In this document: piece by piece, positions 9,130 through 43,602 of the stretch
How the letters are laid out: each line of letters opens with the position of its first letter
How positions within the stretch are numbered: the first letter of the stretch is position 1
NCBI GenBank assembly: GCA_032717465.1
Contig: CM064671.1
Span: 56,267,894 to 56,331,893, forward strand
DNA from: Coenobita brevimanus
Lineage: Eukaryota > Arthropoda > Malacostraca > Decapoda > Coenobitidae
Direction of reading: 5' to 3'
DNA: 64,000 nt
Translations under genes and position numbers: made by a program
The notes under the pieces: generated by a model
What the model saw: only the letters and a program-made list of their open reading frames with translations
Databases searched by the model: none
What the model was told of the DNA's origin: nothing

Positions 9130-12061
9130 CTATCTATCTATATGTCTGTCTATAGCCCGACGACCTAATCCCGCAAAGGGTGGCCGCATACAAAACGCCT
9201 CCAAGTCGCTCTGTCACCCACCATTTGACTACCCTCCCCCAACTCACCCCCCCTCCCTCATATACCTCTCAACTCCATCCCTCCACCTCATCCTCGGTCT
9301 ACCCCTCCCTCTCCCTCCCTCCACCTCACCTACATACACCCTCTTAGTCAGTCTTTCATTCTCCATTCTCTCCACATGTCCGAACCACCTCAATGTATTT
9401 CTCCTAATCTTCTCAACCACATCCACATCCACCCCACAACGTTCCTTCACTTCTTCATTCGTCAGCCTGTTCCTCCATGTCACTCCACATGCTCCTCTTG
9501 AGTAACTCATTTCTACTGCTCTCACTCTTGACTTGTTCCCCTCTTGCAGGGTCCACGCCTCGCTTCCATATGTCAGGGTAGGGATCACAATACTATCATG
9601 CAGTGACTTCTTAACTTCCATACTCACCTCCCTATTCCTCATCACTGCTTTCAGTGAACCAACAACCTTCCTTCCCTGCTGTACCCTTTCACGCACTTCA
9701 TCCCCCAAAGTTCCATCCTTACTCATCACACTAACCAAGTACTTGAATGCCCTCACATTCTCCATATCCTCACCATCCAACCTTACTGTACATTCTGTGA
9801 CTTCATTCCTCTCAAACACCATACCTTTACTTTTGTTTACATAAACTTTCAGCTTCCTCCTCCTACATACTGTCCCAAATTCATTCACCAGACCTTTCAA
9901 CTCCCATTCATCTTCACTCAACAATACTTTATCATCAGCAAACAGCAACACCGGAATCTTCTAAATCTGACCCTCGTTCATCAGAGCCACCCCCACATCC
10001 ACTGCCCTACCTTGCACTTCCTTTACAACCCCATCCATGTATATATTAAACAGTCATGGAGACATCACACAATCCTGTTTCAGTCCCACATTGAGATCAA
10101 AGAACTCACTCAGTTCACCATCCACTCGCACCGCAGCCCTAGCTCCTTCGTACATACTCTTCACACCACTCAACAATTTCCCCTCCACTCCATATATTCT
10201 TAATACCTTCCACATACCTTGCCTATCTATTCTGTCATAAACTTTCTCCAAGTCCATGAAGGCAGCATACACTTTCTTTCCCTTCTCTAGATATTTCTCC
10301 ACTAAACATCTTAGAACAAATATCTGATCTACACACCCTTTTCCCTTCCTAAATCCCCCTTGTTCTTCTCCAACTAGCTTCTCTGTTATATGCCCTACCC
10401 TATCAATGAGTATTCTACCATATATTTTACCAGTCACACTAAGAAGGCAAATACCCCTATGGTTATCACATACTTCTCTCTCCCCCTTTCCTTTGTATAA
10501 AGGAACAATTATACCTGATTTCCAGTCCTCTGGAACCCTTCCCTCTTTCCAAGCCAATCTACACAACTTCCATATCCACTTCACAACAATCTCACCCCCA
10601 TACCTCAGCATTTCACCACACACTTCATCAATTCCTGGGGCCTTTCCTAAATTGATCTTCTTCATTGCTTCCACTACTTCTGCCCTACTGATCTCTTCCT
10701 CCCTCCTCTCATCTCTTCTTCTCCCAGCCATTCTCCAACCACTTATACTCGCACTGCTCTCACTCTCTACATTCAACAAATCCTCAAAGTGCTCCTTCCA
10801 TCTCCTCAATTTCTCTCTCTTCTCCACCAACAATTTATTATTCCTATCTTTCACTCCCCTACTATTTCCCCTTTCACACTGCCTTACTTTCTTTACCCCC
10901 TTCCAAAACAATTTCTTACTCTCCCTCCATTTCATACTCAGATTCCTCCCAAACTCTTCATTCACTTTCTTCTTACTCTCCTTCACCAGTCTCTTCACCT
11001 CCCTTCTCCTGCTCACATATACCTCTCTCTTCTCTCTCTCATCTTCTCCCCTACCTCTACTCACTAACCATTCACTATATGCCATCTTCTTTTGTTCTAC
11101 AGCTCGTTTCACCTCATCATTCCACCATGCTGTCCCTTGCACACCCTTGCATCTCCTCCTCACTCCAAAAACCACCCCACACGCTCCGCCTACGTCTTCC
11201 GTGAAAATCTTACATATGTCTTCCACCCCTTCCATCTGCTCTAGCTCATACCTTCCCAATCTTTCTTCCACTATGCTCTTATACTCTGCCATTCTCTCAC
11301 TATCTTGCAAATTCTCCATTTCTCTCACAGGAGGTGTTTCCTCCTGTCTTCCCCTTCGTCTCTTCATCCATTTTCTTTGCAGCTTTACCTTGGCCATCAC
11401 TAAGTGATGGTCCGAGACTTCATTATCCCACCCTCTCCACACTCTTGCATCCAACACTTGTCTTCTCATTCGCTCATCCACACACACATAGTCTATCATT
11501 GCCTTTCGTTCAACAAGTTCACCATCCATCCTTCTCATTACTCTCCATGTATACCGGTGGATCATCTTATGCCGAAAGTAGGTGTTGGCTATTGCCAACC
11601 CTTTACCAGCACAGATGTCCACCAACACACTACCATTCCCATCTACTTCAGCTGCACCCCACTGACCATCCACTCCATCCACTTGTATATTCCCAACTTT
11701 GCCATTCATGTCTTCAATGAAAAGCACTCTCTCGCTCCTTTCAAATTTGTCCATACATGCTTTTACTCTCGCCCAAAACTCATCTTTCACTCTTGCCACT
11801 CGGTCCTCTGTCGGAGCATACACACATACAATCGCCCATGCTTGTATACCTACTTTCATCCTCACCCATACAATCCTTGCACCCACTGTTCCATACTCTC
11901 TTATATTCTCCTTCCACTTCTTGCTTATCATCAGACATACTCCCTCTCTTGCCCTCTCATTCTCATTGACTCCCGCACATATATCTAAACCATATTCCCA
12001 TTCTCTCACCCTTTCACCTTTTTTTTTAGTTTCAGTCAATCCACATATATCCACATATATC
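9130..12061 (-). mobile_element. RTE-clade LINE, family A, 5'-truncated copy
   Basis: The minus-strand order is apurinic-type endonuclease, then reverse transcriptase, then a short 3' region ending in ATAGAC/ATAGAT repeats. CAACAATAAT flanks both ends (9120-9129 and 12062-12071), a probable 10-bp target duplication, though in AAT-rich sequence. The first part of the endonuclease is missing, as expected after incomplete reverse transcription. A second family member lies at 27184-28606. Confidence 0.88.
9244..12054 (-). pseudogene. RTE endonuclease-reverse transcriptase, family A copy 1
   Basis: The endonuclease half (12054 to about 11380) keeps LTETK (catalytic Glu), the DMNGKVG Asp/Asn loop (with Glu where the family usually has Gly just before it) and SDHH near its end. 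The RT half keeps APGIDEV, GFRKGKGCVDQ, FMDLEKVYDR and LLFADD. The frame is open except for two nonsense codons: a TGA replacing Trp of the SPWLFN motif at 10054-10056, and a TAG about 90 bases further on near 9962. A one-base indel ends it near 9244. It nicks target DNA and primes cDNA synthesis there. Very similar to 27185-28579. Confidence 0.9.
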
Positions 12062-12111
12062 CAACAATAATAATAATAATATTTATAATAAAATAATAAT
12101 AATAATACTAA

Positions 12112-12142
<31 letters not shown>
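12062..12142. repeat. (AAT)n microsatellite
   Basis: AAT/TTA-rich tract at the 5' edge of the RTE insertion. It may be the original target sequence. Confidence 0.93.
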
Positions 12143-12144
<2 letters not shown>

Positions 12145-12683
12145 AAATACAGTTAATCAGGGGTATATTGATGTTTCTTCACAACACTTCATACATTTTA
12201 TGTATGTTCTTTTCTATTCTTAACTATGTGTCCTCTGTTCCATTTAACTCATCGATGTTTCTTTTGAATGTTTTTTTTTTTTTTTTTTGCACTGCATAAC
12301 TCTCCTCACAATACCCAATACATCTCCATGTACTTATGATGGTCAGTAGCGTTTTTCCCAGTGAAGCTTATTTATTACTTTTTCCACTTTTTTTTTTTTT
12401 AAACAGAGATCCATTTTGCCAGATTCCACTACGAACTACGCACATAGTGAAAAGTTTATCCACTGGCATTCACTTATCTTGAAACACAGTTTTGTAATCA
12501 GTGCCCGTACTGTAGCTCCCAAATTTTTTCCGAAGTGCTTCCTTAACCTCCAGTGAAACGCTCATCACATTTTCCACTATTTTGCCATTGTCAGCAATAC
12601 AGTATTACAGTAGTCCACCTCATCTTAACTTAATTAAAAATGTTTGATCAGTGTTACATTCATTACGATTCCACACTAGTGTT
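12143..12683. other. no recognisable gene
   Basis: AT-rich with several T-runs. I see no open frame or transposon end. Confidence 0.4.
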
Positions 12684-12853
12684 ACGTGTCTGACTCCGGG
12701 CATAGGCTTCAGAGCCCAATACCTGAGGCCTAGCAGTCCTCTTAAGTAATATACACATCCACATGCCACCACTTCGGTGCTAACACCCATCGACCATTTT
12801 GAATATGTGCAAGGGTTATCTCAGACAGGACTGATGTATTCGTATTAGTGAGG
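12684..12853 (+). repeat. dispersed repeat, copy 2
   Basis: Diverged partner of 8281-8440 in the same orientation. Both copies share GGCTTCAG, CCACTTCG and GCTAACACCCA blocks in order. Confidence 0.7.
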
Positions 12854-12871
12854 ATTTTTTTACGCCATGTA

Positions 12872-13047
12872 CAGGGCCGGATTACCAGGTATAGGCATAA
12901 TGGGCAACTGCCTACCAGGCCACGGCCTGTCACAGGCCATCCAGACTTCCAGAGCGGAATAAGTATTCGCTTTGGGTGTCCAAGTAAGGGTCATCACCGA
13001 TCAGGCCATCAAAAAAGGCCATTATAGGTCATGCCAACATTTCACTG

Positions 13048-13106
<59 letters not shown>

Positions 13107-13168
13107 ATATGTTGCAGGCCAACCGTCTGCGTTGCCTACCAGGCCACAGCAGGGGTAATCCGGCCCGG
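12872..13168. mobile_element. hAT-like MITE
   Basis: The left end CAGGGCCGGATTACC and the right end GGTAATCCGGCCCGG are inverted partners (13 of 13 over GGGCCGGATTACC). A CAGGG start is usual for hAT elements. The 8-bp flanks GCCATGTA and GTCATGTT match at 6 of 8 positions, consistent with an aged target duplication. A GCCTACCAGGCCAC block occurs near both ends. The middle is a (GA)n array (about 13051-13103) and there is no transposase. Confidence 0.7.
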
Positions 13169-13518
13169 GTCATGTTTTTTTTTTTTTTTTTTTTTTCACA
13201 CTGTCTATATACCAAGGCTGCTTCCCCCAAGGAAAGGGAGGTAGCCGAGACAGGACGACACACTCCCAATTTACTCATCCACATAAACACATTCATTCAC
13301 ATCTTAGCCCCAAAGGGGAGAAGGGACAGATCCTCACCGTACCACACTGCACAAGAGTCAACTGCACAGAGCAATCAGTGACATCCGTAGCAGGGCCCGA
13401 TAACAGAGCTGGTTTACCCCTGCCATATCATAATAGACCCATCCCCTTACCCACACCTGACCTGATCAGCTGATCAGACTAAATGTGTGAGAATATCCAC
13501 TCAGGGCTGCATCATCAT

Positions 13519-15173
13519 TTATTCATTTACAATTTCTCTCCATTCATTTCTATCATGCACAGCCACCCTTCCTTGCTCAACAGACATCCCTCCCGCATCC
13601 AACGCTCTCTTCACACTGTCCATCCATCCTATTTGTGGTCTCCCTCTCGGCATTACAACTCTCACATCAGACTTAGTTATCTTTTTCACCAACCTCTCAT
13701 TTTCCATTCTCTCCAAATGCCCAAACCATCACAACACCCTCTGCTCAATTCGATCAGCCATCTCCCGAACAACTCCAGTTCTCCTTCATACTTCATCATT
13801 TCTTACTCGATCCATATGCGTCACGCCACACACACTCCTCAGACAACTCATCTCCATTACATTCAAACTTTTCCTCCGTGCTACACCCATATTCCATGTG
13901 TCAGCCCTATATAATGCAGTCGGTACCATAACACCCTCATACAGCCTCCTCTTTACATTCACTCTAAGCAAACTACATCTTAACACTTTTTTCATTCCTC
14001 CCAGCACCTTTCCTACTTCATTCATTTTAAACTTCACTTCTGCATCTATTCTTCCATCCACAGCAACATGTGACCCTAAGTACTTAAAACATCTACTTCC
14101 TCAAGCAACTCACCATTCAAAACTATATTCATCCTCCTACCATCTACCAATCTCGTACACTTCATCATTTTACTCTTATTCTCATTTACTTTCAATTTCC
14201 TCCTTTCACAAACCCTTCCAAACTCCTCTACCAACTGTCTCAATCTCTTCTCTGAATCAGACACAAGTGCAGAATCATCTGCAAACAGCAGCTGCTTCAG
14301 ATTACACTCTCCACCATCAACATTCACCAGACTCAGATTTACACCTAACACTCTTGCATTCACCTCCCTTACAACACCATCATATAAATATTCAACAACC
14401 AAGGCGACATCACACATCCCTGCTGCAGCCCCATTCTCACGGGAAAACCAATCACTCACAGTATTTTCCACTCTTACACATGCTCTACTATTTACATTAA
14501 CACTTTTCACTCCTTTTAGTAACTTGCCATCAAGTCCATACAATCTAAAAAGAGTCCACAAAGCCTCCCTATCAATTCTATCATACGCTTTTTCTAAATT
14601 CATGAACGCCCAAATCACATCCTTACCTTTCGCTAAATATTTTCCACAAACCTGTCTCACAGCAAACACCTGATCCACGCATCCCCTCCCTCTCCTAAAG
14701 CCACACTGCTCATCACCAATCACTCCCTCTGTACCCTCTCTAATTCTCTTAAGTAACACTCTGCCATACACCTTACCTACAACACTCAACAGACTTATAC
14801 CTCTAAAGCTAGTACATTCATACTTATCACCCTTACCTTTATACAAAGAGACCACACAAGCACCTGCCCAGTCAATTGGCACCATACCTTTCACAAAGCA
14901 CACATCCAACGATCTTACTAACCAGTCAACAATAGTCAGTCCACCACCTTTCAGACATTCCATAGCACACTCATCCACACCTGCAGCTTTCCCTGTTTTC
15001 ATCTCGTTTACTGTTTCCTGCACTTCCTCCTTTTTGATCAAAGAATCATTCAGTTCTCTCAACACATTTATTCCTTGTAACCTTCGCTTCGCCACAATCT
15101 CAGCCTCCATTTCCTCCTCTACATTTAATAATCTTTCAAAATACTCCGCCCATCTCTTCCTTTCTACATCCAT
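13519..15173 (-). pseudogene. RTE family B reverse transcriptase (frameshifted)
   Basis: The main open piece (15173-14076) has GKAAGVDE, LYKGKGD, GFRRGRGCVDQVF, FMNLEKAYDR and LLFADD, so the catalytic core is recognisable. The segment before FADD is garbled: the usual GLRQGCVMS block is replaced by ENGAAAGMCD after a shift near 14420. The C-terminal pieces at 14061-13786 (YRADTWNMG, RSVCGVTHMD) and 13716-13519 (RPQIGWMD) continue in other frames. Function: target-primed reverse transcription of LINE RNA. Confidence 0.85.
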
Positions 15174-15256
15174 CTCCCTCCATCCTCTCCTTTTACTCGT
15201 TCTTCCTTCTCAGACTCTCCCTTTCGCACCCTTTTCACCTCCATCCAAAAAATATT

Positions 15257-16440
15257 CTAATTCTGTTGAAAATTCTCAGGCAATCGCCTACCCCACCTCT
15301 CATGTGCTGCCATTTTAGCATCATGCACAGCCCCTCTCGCCCTATTCCTCTTTTCCTTCTGCCTCATATATGACACCTCGTCCTCCCTCTGCAGCCACAC
15401 TTCACATGCACGTCTCTTCTCAGCCACAGGCATACTTACTTCCTCGCACCACCATTCACTTCCGTTTCTTACACCACCACCCACTCGTCTCACACCATAC
15501 ACCTCTTTTGCATGTCCCATCACAGCACTCTTAAACAACTGCCATTCCTCCTCCACACTGCCATTTTCCTGATCTTTCACTGTATTCCACGCATCTTTCA
15601 ATTTCTCCTGATACTCTATAATGTTCTCTCTTTTATCCAACTCACTCACTTTCAAAACCTCCCTGCCACACCTAACCCTCCTAGCTCTCACCCATCTCTT
15701 ATCTACTCTTAACTTTCCCTCCACCAAGTAGTGGTCAGACATACCTCCACCCTCCCCTCTCAGAACTATCACATCCAACAATCTTCCTATTACATTCCTG
15801 GACACAACCACATAGTCCATCAATGCTCTATCAATAACCCTTCCATCCTTCTGTCTAACCCATGTAGCCTATACCCATAAATATCTTTCTTCTCAAACAA
15901 GGTATTTCCAATCACCATCTCTCGCTCAACGCACATCCCTATCATTCGTTCCCCATTTTCATTTCTTCCAGGCACACCATGCATACCAACTACACCTTCA
16001 ACTGCTACATTTCCCACTCTAGCATTCAGATCTCCCATCATTACCACATTTACATTTGCTCCAAAACTAAGCCAACACTCATCAACATCATTCCAGAAAG
16101 ACTCCCTCTCTTCTTTATCCCTTTCACTACCAGGCCCACATGCACTCACAAATACCCACAACTCACGTTCAAATTTCGTTTTCACCCACATCAGTCTCGA
16201 TGACACCTCCTTCCATTCAATCACACACTGCTATACTTCCGGACTCACTAACAAGGCCACACTCTCTCTTGCCTTCATCTAGCAGCACCTGATAATCTTC
16301 CATTCACACTTCCAAACACAGACTTACCCTTCCCTTTCATCTTCGTTTCACTCAAAGCTAACACATCCAACTTTCATCTCACAAATATCCTCCCAATCTC
16401 CCTTTTAGCCTCAATCGCACTACATCCACACACATGCATA
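15257..16440 (-). pseudogene. RTE family B endonuclease and linker (frameshifted)
   Basis: The N-terminus near 16440-16330 reads as the family's IEAKREIG and LDVLALSETK segments but with a stop between them. The frame at 16224-15820 has MMGDLNARVGNV (Asp/Asn loop). The frame at 15823-15257 has the terminal MSDHYLVEGKL block, with Asp and His of the active site, and then a basic linker. At least two frameshifts separate the pieces. Confidence 0.8.
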
Positions 16441-16625
16441 TACCCAATCTTCAGGGTACGGGGATAACTAAATCCCCATCCCTTTCCCTGGCCTGTCTCT
16501 TTTTAGGAACTAAAAACAGAGGAGGGGGGCCCTAGTCCCCTCACTCATCCCCTTATAGTCGCTTTTTACGACACGCAGGGAATACGGTGGCAGTATTCTT
16601 CCTAACACGGCGAGATTGTGCCCCG

Positions 16626-17127
<502 letters not shown>

Positions 17128-17329
17128 CATAAATACATTTATATATCATTTTATACCTTTTATGTATTTTATGCAGAGAAGAGGGAACCGATTTCTTGAA
17201 GCCTGCAAACTTGTTTCCTCATGAGAAAAAAGGAGCCAAATTCTGTTCATTTCGTGATGCCTTGACAAATTGCTGTTAAAAGACTGGAAGTCATGGGCAA
17301 TGGGAAGTACAGACTGAGGAAGTCATTTC

Positions 17330-20030
17330 CAGACATAATTTGTTGCATATACAACTGACCATAAATATCGATTATCTCTTGCATTAGAGAGCTGAAGGGA
17401 AAGAGAGAGAGTGTGTTGCCAGACGGATGCTACATTTTTGCCGTAATGGAGGAAGGATGCAAGCAGACAGTTCAAAAGTGCGATGATCACTGAGGTAGCG
17501 AGAAAAAAGAGATATAGATGCAACACTGAGGGACATATAGAGAAGCGGAAAGCAGTGAGATGAGGGGAGTAATTGAGGTAAAATATGTTTGACTTCACCT
17601 TGTTTAGACGAGATGTGTGTGGGAAACCCCCAACATATGGAAGCTGTACTACACACGGGGGCGAATAAAACCCTTGTACAAAGCCAACAATGTCCAAAGA
17701 AGTAATGAAGACACACAGCGCCTCTGCACATCCAGTCTCTTGGAAGCAGAATTTGCAAGAAAAGTAATGTGATCTTTCCTCGATAGGTCCTGAGACGATG
17801 AAACACAACGCATATTTGGAGGGGATGAAGGACTGAGTTATATAGTGCTTCATATTACAGGACTCATTTATACAAGATTTTGGAGAGTCAGAATATGTAG
17901 GAACTGAGTTTTCAATGCATTAAAAAAAAAAAATTCTTTTATCCTAATCAGAAACACTAGCCACGTAAAAACTAGGTGTTCCATTGCCTCTTCCTGTAAA
18001 TACTGAAGGAACTACTTTGACGATGCTCTGAGAATAGGATGGAGAGGTGAATGGCGGAGTCATTATCGTATGAGTGGATAGGGTTAGATGTGGAACTCAG
18101 ATAAGACCTTGACGATAAAAATGAAGATTAATGATGGTACGACAAAATCCAGAGGAACAGCACAATTGACAGATCGAGAAGAACAGTGTCCGTCTGAACC
18201 AACAGGGAGTTAAAGATAATGAAACAAACACAATGATACACGCCACATGAAAACACTTTGGAAAATAAAGTTTTATGCCTTAGTCGATTTAAAGCCTCTG
18301 AGATGTCAAACACAATGGCAAACACAATTTTACCAGTCCTGAAAAGATGATCAAGGGACTGAAAAGATGATGTGAAGATTGCCAGTGAAGCATCCTTGGC
18401 GGGCGCATACTCGCGGTTATAAAATCAGTTATGAGAGATGAAGTTATTAATATGAGTTTGGGGATGACGAATAGCATCGGAAATGTTTGACATATGGGAT
18501 ATTAAAGCAAGTTAGTGATAATTAGAGCTCTGAAAACGACCACCCTTCTTTTGGTAGTGCTAAATGAAGTCTAATTCCTGAAGAAAGAAAGGTACAATCC
18601 GCAAAGATGACAGTGTTTACTTAGGCACAGTCTCAGCTCAGAATCAAAGCTCTTGTGAAAAATAGGAGGGACCCCATCAAGCTCGTACACGTGCAGTATT
18701 GAGCCAGTGAGAACAGAAAGCACATCATGTAAAGAAATAATAAATTTAGTGTCGTGGAAGTCAGAGTGGGGAAGAGACGGAGAATTAGTAAGGGAATTGT
18801 CCAAAGTGGAACTGATGGAGAAAGTCTGAGTGAAGACTTCTGTCTGTTCAGCAGAAGAAAAGACTACAAAACCATGAGAAAGGAAAAAAGGATGGGAGGA
18901 AGAGTACGTCTAGTTGCTGGAAACTTTTTTTTTTTCAAGGTGCCAGAAGGAATGTTAAGAATGTGTGTCAGAAAGTTCTGACAATATATTAAAATTAAAT
19001 TATTCTGAGTTTGATGAAGAGACTTAGCAAGATTATGGACAGTAGCATAAACCAGATGAGACTCAAGGCGAGTTGCTCTGGAACTCTTTGTTGGCTGGTT
19101 CTTGTTTAGTACACCATTGGAACAAGGATGATTAAACCAAGACTTATGAAGCACACTCAAATGGCTGTCAGTCATGGAGGTAAAAACCATTCTATGGATA
19201 ATAAGACGTACTCCTAGAGAGCCTCGAATACTGGATGGGAGCAGCATTGCAGTAGTGCCTGATGTGAGGGTAACCAGGTTTAGCTGAAGCGACAAAAGAT
19301 GTGATCAGAAAAGAAAAAAATAATAATAATAAAAGAAAAGAAAAGAAAGAAAAAGACTGGAAGGTCAAAACAGTAAGCTGAACTATTTGTAGTAATGGAG
19401 AGGTCAAGTATGTTTGGCTGTTTCCACTTCAGTCAGGGATAGGGGTAGGATGCTGGAAATGCTGCTCTGGGTCATTAACGATACACACGATATGGGTTTG
19501 GTGGCCAGGTACTGTACATCAGTAAGTGTAGGGGACAGCCAAAAGTGGTGGTGTACACTGAAGCCACCAATGAATTTGTTCCATGTTTAAAGTAGCATAG
19601 TTAATGAATTTTGCATACGTGGTACAAGTTGACAATAAGTAAAAAACACAGACATATTCAGTAATAGTATGACCGAACATCCAAAGCCAGGATGTAGAGA
19701 ACTCATAGGATTCAAGTTCATGAACACAAAAGTAAGATAACTTGTCGTATACATACACACAACAACGACCTTTGTCTTTGAAATGAGTATAGAAAATGCA
19801 GGAAAATACAGAGTAGGATTTCCTATCAGTCACCTCAGACAGCTGAGCCTCTGTGAGGAAATGAAGGTGAGGTTTAGAAGGAAAGAGGTGGTGCTCAAGA
19901 GAAAGGGAATCAGAAGGCTGTCAATGTTGAAGAAATGCACGGAAATAGTATCAGGCCATGGTTTACCGCGTAAGCCTTAGTCGTCACCGAGAGAGGTAAA
20001 GAGTCTGGGCTGATTTATGTTCCCTCACCC
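17330..20030 (-). pseudogene. Jockey-superfamily LINE, near full length but decayed
   Basis: Read on the minus strand, blocks appear in LINE order. The endonuclease lies at about 19840-19500 (KGRCCVYV, ELESYEFSTSW). A linker follows at about 19150-18960 (KSWFNHPCS, LESHLVYATVHNLAKS). RT box DGVPP lies near 18680, VFDISEALNRLRHK near 18290, and NPIHSYDNDS near 18060, where the family has Y-A-D-D, so the active site is lost. A C-terminal tail follows to about 17370 (VSVWQHTLSLSLQLSNARDN-type). Frames change repeatedly. It lies downstream of the IR gene's stop codon, in the same orientation. The clade within the Jockey group is not fixed. Confidence 0.75.
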
Positions 20031-20552
20031 CTGCTAGGAACACCAAGGCAGAGTGCTTGGTTTTCATTTAAAAAATAATACTAATAGTAATTCTGTAACA
20101 TATACTCTGGTGTGTAATCTCCATGTACTTTGGTGGAGATACTTACAGAATTTATACGGACTATACTAGCCTATTCCCTGTGCTACTGAGACACTGAAAA
20201 TAGGCCACTGAGAGGGATGTTCAGGTTCATGTCATCCTGTCAGTAGCTTTCCATTCATCTCAGGCGTACTGCATTTTCTTATTAGTTGACATTTAGAATT
20301 AGATATTAGGTTTGCAACTTTATCATGGTAAAAGAATATGAATTATTATACTTTCATCAGCACATCTGATGGTTCCCCTCCTATCAAAATGATGTAAAAT
20401 AAAAATATATAGAATAAATAAACACTGTTATTCAGGACTGAGGAAGTACAGGAAGCAGGTCTAATGAAGGTCAGTTCTTAGGAACTACACAAACTGCACA
20501 TGTTATACATCAGTCACCCGTATTTCCCATCAATGTCTGGCTGATGCACTTC
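20031..20552. other. sequence downstream of the IR stop codon
   Basis: Probable 3' flank or 3' UTR of the IR gene. I found no AATAAA on the minus strand here, so the transcript end is not placed. Confidence 0.35.
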
Positions 20553-43070
<22,518 letters not shown>

Positions 43071-43602
43071 GCCACTGAGTACGAAAATACTGATGTCACT
43101 GTAACTTATCGTGCTTCCGATAGAATGCCAGCATCATCAGATCAGCGGCACTTGTACCCAGTTATCATTTCGATGTAATAAAAACACTGTTTGCAAATTT
43201 CCAGATTTCAGTTTACTTCATAGTATGTCTCAGCATTGTTCCACATTATGATGCGACAAGAATATATCATCATACCCAGGTCAAAAGAGCTCAAAATATA
43301 CTTTTCCCTGCCTCAGATGAGGCTGATTCAGAGTGAATCAGTAGCTCATTAACGACTGCATTATCAGTATGGACTGGCTCACTGGGGGCGAAATACTGTA
43401 GGATGGATTTCTTATTTGAGGCTTCTGATGCTGAAGGGAATCCACTAGAGCCTCCTGCATCCCATGACTGCTTAGCCACCAAGAAAGGAGACCAAAATAA
43501 TACTGAACTATTGATGCATCATAGACTTGTTGAAAGAGGGAGAAAGGAGGATCTGTCTGAGAATTTATGGCCGATGACGACATGTTTCTCCCCGGAACCG
43601 TG
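43071..43602. other. upstream of the IR start, nothing recognised
   Basis: Would contain the IR promoter. I see no convincing TATA box near the ATG. Open frames on both strands have no family features. Confidence 0.35.

Larger units (their letters stand above)
13205..16625 (-). mobile_element. RTE-type LINE, family B, decayed
   Basis: Minus-strand order: a 5' untranslated stretch (about 16625-16440) containing TTACGACACGCAGGG on the plus strand, an endonuclease, a reverse transcriptase and a long 3' region. It is distinct from family A in sequence. The 3' limit is not certain. I place it near the T-run at about 13195 because the intervening sequence contains nothing else. No target duplication was found. 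Confidence 0.75.

Noticed and set aside
10406..12070. Long plus-strand open frames (for example 333 codons at 10406)
   Set aside because: Antisense shadows of the RTE frame. Rich in Ser, Leu and Phe, as expected from the complement of a GA-rich coding strand.
13487..14500. 337-codon plus-strand frame
   Set aside because: Shadow of the minus-strand RTE family B reverse transcriptase.
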